This document shows, piece by piece, positions 14,122 to 17,718 of a stretch of 17,718 nucleotides of DNA; position 1 is the first letter of the stretch; each line of letters starts with the position of its first letter. The notes beneath the pieces were generated by a model. That model was not told the origin of the DNA. It worked only from the letters and a program-made list of their open reading frames with translations, and did no database searches. Both the position numbers and the translations under genes were made by a program. Source of the stretch: Melioribacteraceae bacterium (GTDB lineage: Bacteria > Bacteroidota > Ignavibacteria > Ignavibacteriales > Melioribacteraceae); contig WFQV01000507.1 in the NCBI GenBank assembly GCA_015486905.1, positions 1-17,718 on the forward strand, given 5' to 3'.

Positions 14122-17100
14122 TTACAGTCTGTAATTTATTGTAATTCCAAAGTAAATATCTCTCGGATTTAAGAAAGTGAAGAACGTCTGGTTCGGCATA
14201 TCGATGTAAGCCTTATTTTTCATTACATCGTCCAAACGACTTTGCGGAACTTTCTGCCATTCACCGTTACGATATTGCATATATCTTTTTGTAGAAGCTT
14301 CGTAATAAATAGCTCTTTCATTAGGCGAAAGGTTAGCATCGGTTGTACTCTGAATCCATTCCATCGGAACGAACTCGACACCGTCGTCACGGTAATCGCC
14401 AGGTTGGTCATCGCCCGGAATATTATGGTAACCTAAATTAGCAACTTGTCCCTCGGGTAAATGAAGAGACTGCATATAATAATTGTAGTCGTGAATATCT
14501 CTGAAGGATAATCCGGAGAAATGTCTGAAATTAAAGAGATTATTAAAATCCATGTAAAACTTAATGTCGAAGTTTTTAAAGCTAAATATTTTGGAGACTT
14601 TCAAGTTAACGTTGTAATAAGGTTTCCAACGAACGTTGTACTGAATGCCGGGAACATTATTGGGGTTCCAAGTAAACCATTGTCCTGCAATCCAATTTGA
14701 AATGACGAGGAAGTGCCAATCACCAAAAATACGCCTATTTAAAAATTCAGGTCCGAAATCCCTCGGGGTGTGAATATCGACGTAAGATTTCACTCTGGGG
14801 CGCGGGCGGGGTTTGCTCTGAACAGGATTCCTTGCCAAATATTCTCTTTGCTTGGCAGGGTCTTCGTAGTAAATCAAAGAACCGAAATAACCCGAAGTTC
14901 CCACACGATATTCGTAATTAATATTACCCGTTACCCAACGTCCGTAAATCTTCGAGAGTCCGGCTTCAAATCCGAAAATATCTTCGTAACTATTGTTAGT
15001 CAATTTACGGTAATTTACCTTGCCGTCAAAACTAATGTAACGGATGTAAAGTTCTTGGTCTGAATTGTCTTTATAATAAGCCGAGAGGTGAATTAAATAT
15101 TCTTTTAACAAAGCTTGATCGTAACCCAATTCGTAGGAAATTGTTTTTGCCAAAGGAATTGTCGGATCGCCGATTAACTGGAGTTTATTCCTTGCATCCC
15201 TTTGCACTCTGTAAAGATTTTGCGAAGTCCCTATTTGTCGGTAATGTCCGTAATTAAAATAGAGTTTGGAATTTTCCGTAATGGGGTGAGAAATTGCAAT
15301 ACGCGGACTAATTGTAAATTGTCCTTTTGCTTTTGCTCCTTCAAATTTACTGTTCTCACTTGGTTTGTAATTTTGTGAAAAGAACTCGCGGTCGTAAATC
15401 GGTACATCGTACCATTGTCCGTTAGGACTTGTATAATCACCTATAAAACCGAGAGTGGAAATCCAGCCTTCGAATTCAATTTTATCTTGGAAGTAAAAAG
15501 AACCTCTGTAGGGACTTCTTTTAATTTCCGTCCAATAATTTCCTTCCGGCAGGAAATAATTTTCCATTCCGAATTTCATATTAAATTTATCGAGTGTGAA
15601 TTCAAATCCGGCTTTAATTTGGTTGTGATTGTCAATTTGATTGACATAATCGCCACGGAGAGAGTAGGTATTAACTCTACTGTAGTCTCTCGATGTGGAA
15701 ACTGCGCCACCCATCGAAAGCCCTCCGTCGATTGAGTAAACGGGATTAGGCCAAAAACCAATCGGCGCTTCGTCGGCGAAATAATTGTCGAACACTCTGT
15801 ATCTTTTCGTGGTATCTCTCAATGCCGGAGCGGCGGTGAAATATTTTTTACCTAACTCACGAATCTGAATTTCGTAAAAAGATTTCGAGTTCAGCACGTG
15901 GGTCAGTTTTGCCGAAATCATATGGTCGTAACGTGCCGTGGGACAGTAATAAAGGTCTGTATAAATTCGCCACGGTACCGTAAAGCTGGAAGAATTAACA
16001 ATGCTGGCAACACCGCTTACGGAAGAAAAATATCCCGTACCTCCGGCTCTGGAAGAAGAAGTAGCGTAAGTTTCGCCGTAAAGCCCGATAATATTGAGCT
16101 TCATCCCTTTTGCCAAATCGGAAGTAAGTTTAATCATAAAACTTTGGTCGGTTAAAGCATCCCGCGAAAGTCTCATTAAATACATATTCTGCTCACGCTT
16201 AAACGATGCAAAAAATCTCAAATCGCCCAAATACTTGGAAATAAACGGTACCGGTCCGCCGAAACCGCCATCCATATAATAATCCGGTCTTTTAATATCA
16301 CCTTGTTTTCGGTACTGCCATTTAAATAATCGCTGTGCAGCCTCGGGAGTGATATCGTTCGTAGGGTCATCATCCTGCAAAGTAGCTTCCGAAAATGCGT
16401 TCCAACCGTCGAATTTAGGATACTGCCTTTGTGTGTATTTATCCCATGCTTGCGTACCCGTCCAAGCAACCTTGGGATCAAGATAGGGTCTTAACCAATA
16501 GGAGTTTGGGTCGTACGGTGAAATCCCAAAATGTTTTGGTGCGGGAGGACTTAGTCTAAAATTAAGCGTTCCGCTGTACTTGTGCTTGTCCCCTTCCCGG
16601 GTTACTACGTTAACCACACCGGAACGTACATTGTTGTACTCGGCATTAAATCCGCCCGTTTGAACCGATACTTCCTGAACAGCACTCAGAGGGACGTTTG
16701 AAATAGGTGTATTCGAACGTTCGTCGCGCATTACGATTCCGTCAACCATAAACAAAGTTTCACTTGAAGAACCACCTCGTATGGAAAAGTTAGAACTAAC
16801 GCCTGCTTGTAATCCGACAACTTCTCCCACGCTGGTAACGGGAAGTGCTTCAATCTCTTTTGCCGTAACGCTTGTTTGGCTTGCAGCTACGTCTTTTTTA
16901 ACCACTTCTCTTTTTGCCAGCACGACAATTTCTTTCTTTAAGGTAAGGCTGGCGGATTTCAATTTGAAGTTAACGTTAGTCGTACGGTCTATTTCCACTG
17001 TGACTCCCTCGACTACCATACTCGAGTATCCGACTATGGAAGCCTTAACCTTGTACGTAGCCGGCGGAACATTCAATATTGTGAAGTAGCCGTTAATATC

Positions 17101-17265
17101 CGTAGCCGCACCCATTGTTGTACCGACTATTACTACGTTAACGAAAGGGAGGGGCTCGCCGGTTGTTGCATCCGTAACACGACCGGTTATTTTACCCGTT
17201 GTCCCGGCAAATAAATTAATTGTCGAGAAAAACAAAATAAGAATTGTTAAAAATCTGAACTTCAT
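14122..17265 (-). CDS. TonB-dependent receptor A (carboxypeptidase-regulatory-like domain + plug + barrel)
   Basis: 1047 residues from the ATG at 17265. A TTG five codons upstream is in frame, but the Shine-Dalgarno GGGAG sits between it and the ATG. A signal peptide (1 to about 20, ending LFA|GT) is followed by a carboxypeptidase-regulatory-like domain (24-103: GKITGRVTDATTGEPLPFVNV, GAATDINGYFTILNVPPATY). A TonB-box-like KEIVVL (111-116) and the plug (117-226; SIRGGSSSETLFMVDGIVMRDERS, GGFNAEYNNVRSGVVNVVTREG) follow. A long barrel ends TFLNPRDIYFGITINYRL. The C-terminus lacks the aromatic last residue seen in receptor B and carries an insertion of about 30 residues just before the last strands (near QSTTDANLSPNERAIYYEAS). 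This is the first gene of the operon. The substrate is not deducible. Confidence 0.94.
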   Translation of the reverse strand: MKFRFLTILILFFSTINLFAGTTGKITGRVTDATTGEPLPFVNVVIVGTTMGAATDINGYFTILNVPPATYKVKASIVGYSSMVVEGVTVEIDRTTNVNFKLKSASLTLKKEIVVLAKREVVKKDVAASQTSVTAKEIEALPVTSVGEVVGLQAGVSSNFSIRGGSSSETLFMVDGIVMRDERSNTPISNVPLSAVQEVSVQTGGFNAEYNNVRSGVVNVVTREGDKHKYSGTLNFRLSPPAPKHFGISPYDPNSYWLRPYLDPKVAWTGTQAWDKYTQRQYPKFDGWNAFSEATLQDDDPTNDITPEAAQRLFKWQYRKQGDIKRPDYYMDGGFGGPVPFISKYLGDLRFFASFKREQNMYLMRLSRDALTDQSFMIKLTSDLAKGMKLNIIGLYGETYATSSSRAGGTGYFSSVSGVASIVNSSSFTVPWRIYTDLYYCPTARYDHMISAKLTHVLNSKSFYEIQIRELGKKYFTAAPALRDTTKRYRVFDNYFADEAPIGFWPNPVYSIDGGLSMGGAVSTSRDYSRVNTYSLRGDYVNQIDNHNQIKAGFEFTLDKFNMKFGMENYFLPEGNYWTEIKRSPYRGSFYFQDKIEFEGWISTLGFIGDYTSPNGQWYDVPIYDREFFSQNYKPSENSKFEGAKAKGQFTISPRIAISHPITENSKLYFNYGHYRQIGTSQNLYRVQRDARNKLQLIGDPTIPLAKTISYELGYDQALLKEYLIHLSAYYKDNSDQELYIRYISFDGKVNYRKLTNNSYEDIFGFEAGLSKIYGRWVTGNINYEYRVGTSGYFGSLIYYEDPAKQREYLARNPVQSKPRPRPRVKSYVDIHTPRDFGPEFLNRRIFGDWHFLVISNWIAGQWFTWNPNNVPGIQYNVRWKPYYNVNLKVSKIFSFKNFDIKFYMDFNNLFNFRHFSGLSFRDIHDYNYYMQSLHLPEGQVANLGYHNIPGDDQPGDYRDDGVEFVPMEWIQSTTDANLSPNERAIYYEASTKRYMQYRNGEWQKVPQSRLDDVMKNKAYIDMPNQTFFTFLNPRDIYFGITINYRL

Positions 17266-17273
17266 TATACGGA

Positions 17274-17278
17274 CTCCC
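17274..17278 (-). promoter_or_regulatory. Ribosome binding site deciding the start of receptor A
   Basis: GGGAG on the minus strand lies 8 bases upstream of the ATG at 17265. It overlaps the codons after the in-frame TTG at 17280, so initiation at the ATG, giving MKFRFLTILIL with a clean signal peptide, is preferred. Confidence 0.8.
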
Positions 17279-17572
17279 AAAAAAATTTATGAGCTCTTTG
17301 AATTAAACAAAAAATTATTAACACAACAAAACTTGTGAAAATTAAGAAAGGCTTTATTGAAGATAAAATAAATAGCATTAAAAGTAATAAAAATTATTCT
17401 CCGTAAATCCCATAATTATTTTTTTTGCTAACTAATAAATTAAGTTTGGAATTTTTAAAATGCAACAAAAAAAAGGTAAAGTTACAAAAAATATTGGCAC
17501 ATATTTAAAATCGGTGGCAACAAATAAAAAAATAAGAAAGAAGAAACAAGAAATTAGAAATGGTTAAACGCG

Positions 17573-17667
17573 AGACGTAAGAAGCAAGACGTAAGAAGTT
17601 TGCAGCCATTCGAGTACTCATTAATCGTAATTAGATTGTTCTTTGTTCTTGGTGCTTAGTTCTTGGT
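17573..17667. repeat. Two short direct repeats, each with 14-bp period
   Basis: AGACGTAAGAAG occurs at 17573-17584 and 17587-17598 (offset 14). GTTCTTGGT occurs at 17645-17653 and 17659-17667 (offset 14). Both lie upstream of the operon and outside any gene. They look like degenerate low-complexity intergenic repeats; a regulatory role is unproven. Confidence 0.55.
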
Positions 17668-17718
17668 TGAATAAAATTCATGCATTCGTGGCTATTCCGG
17701 AGGCTTGTTATTTAAAAC

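Larger units (their letters stand above)
17266..17718. other. Gene-free AT-rich leader and upstream region of the operon
   Basis: No credible reading frame is visible in this ~450-base stretch. It must contain the operon promoter, but I could not identify a Bacteroidota-type TTTG/TAnnTTTG pair with acceptable spacing, so none is called. The distal part (from about 17540) is purine-rich on the plus strand and holds short direct repeats with a 14-base period, listed separately. Confidence 0.55.

Noticed and set aside
17266..17718. Promoter boxes for the operon (TTTG / TAnnTTTG)
   Set aside because: Partial matches such as TAACTTTA exist in the AT-rich leader, but no pair had correct spacing, so no promoter is called.

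Overview
The window is AT-rich, and every credible gene lies on the minus strand, so transcription runs from high to low coordinates. The genes point to the Bacteroidota/Chlorobi group, most likely an Ignavibacteria-type bacterium. The evidence is a C-terminal secretion domain with the YPNPFNPTTNI signature, a PorV/PorQ-family outer-membrane protein, two TonB-dependent receptors with N-terminal carboxypeptidase-regulatory-like domains, and a lipoprotein with a TIG plus beta-propeller layout. The taxon is inferred from family composition only; no marker gene is present.

Region 1 (17718 down to about 3085) looks like one long transcription unit of seven genes. After a gene-free AT-rich leader (17266-17718) the order is: TonB-dependent receptor A (17265-14122), secreted fibronectin-III protein A (14086-12002), TonB-dependent receptor B (12002-8940), secreted fibronectin-III protein B (8940-6835), PorV/PorQ-like protein (6807-5770), TIG/NHL lipoprotein (5733-4525) and a beta-propeller protein with a type IX secretion C-terminal domain (4476-3130). 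Gaps are 48 bp or less, two junctions are TAATG stop/start overlaps, and a strong intrinsic terminator (3102-3124 plus U-tract) closes the unit. The first four genes are two copies of the same receptor + secreted-partner pair, so the locus grew by tandem duplication of a two-gene module. All seven products are predicted to be exported to, or inserted in, the outer membrane or cell surface. The set resembles a polysaccharide-utilisation or surface-uptake locus, but no SusD is present; the ~700-residue fibronectin-III proteins take that position. The substrate cannot be read from the sequence.

Region 2 (about 2575-3085) is a gene-free spacer packed with repeats: three 41-bp tandem units, an array of 8-bp ATCCANYC units, and two perfect palindromes.

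Region 3 (2574-244) is a compact two-gene signalling module: a CheB-type receiver/methylesterase followed 3 bp later by a receiver/histidine kinase. No cheR, MCP or cheA is visible. The module is bracketed by related octamer-repeat elements at 127-212 and 2811-2970. The last 240 bases hold the second of these elements and no gene.
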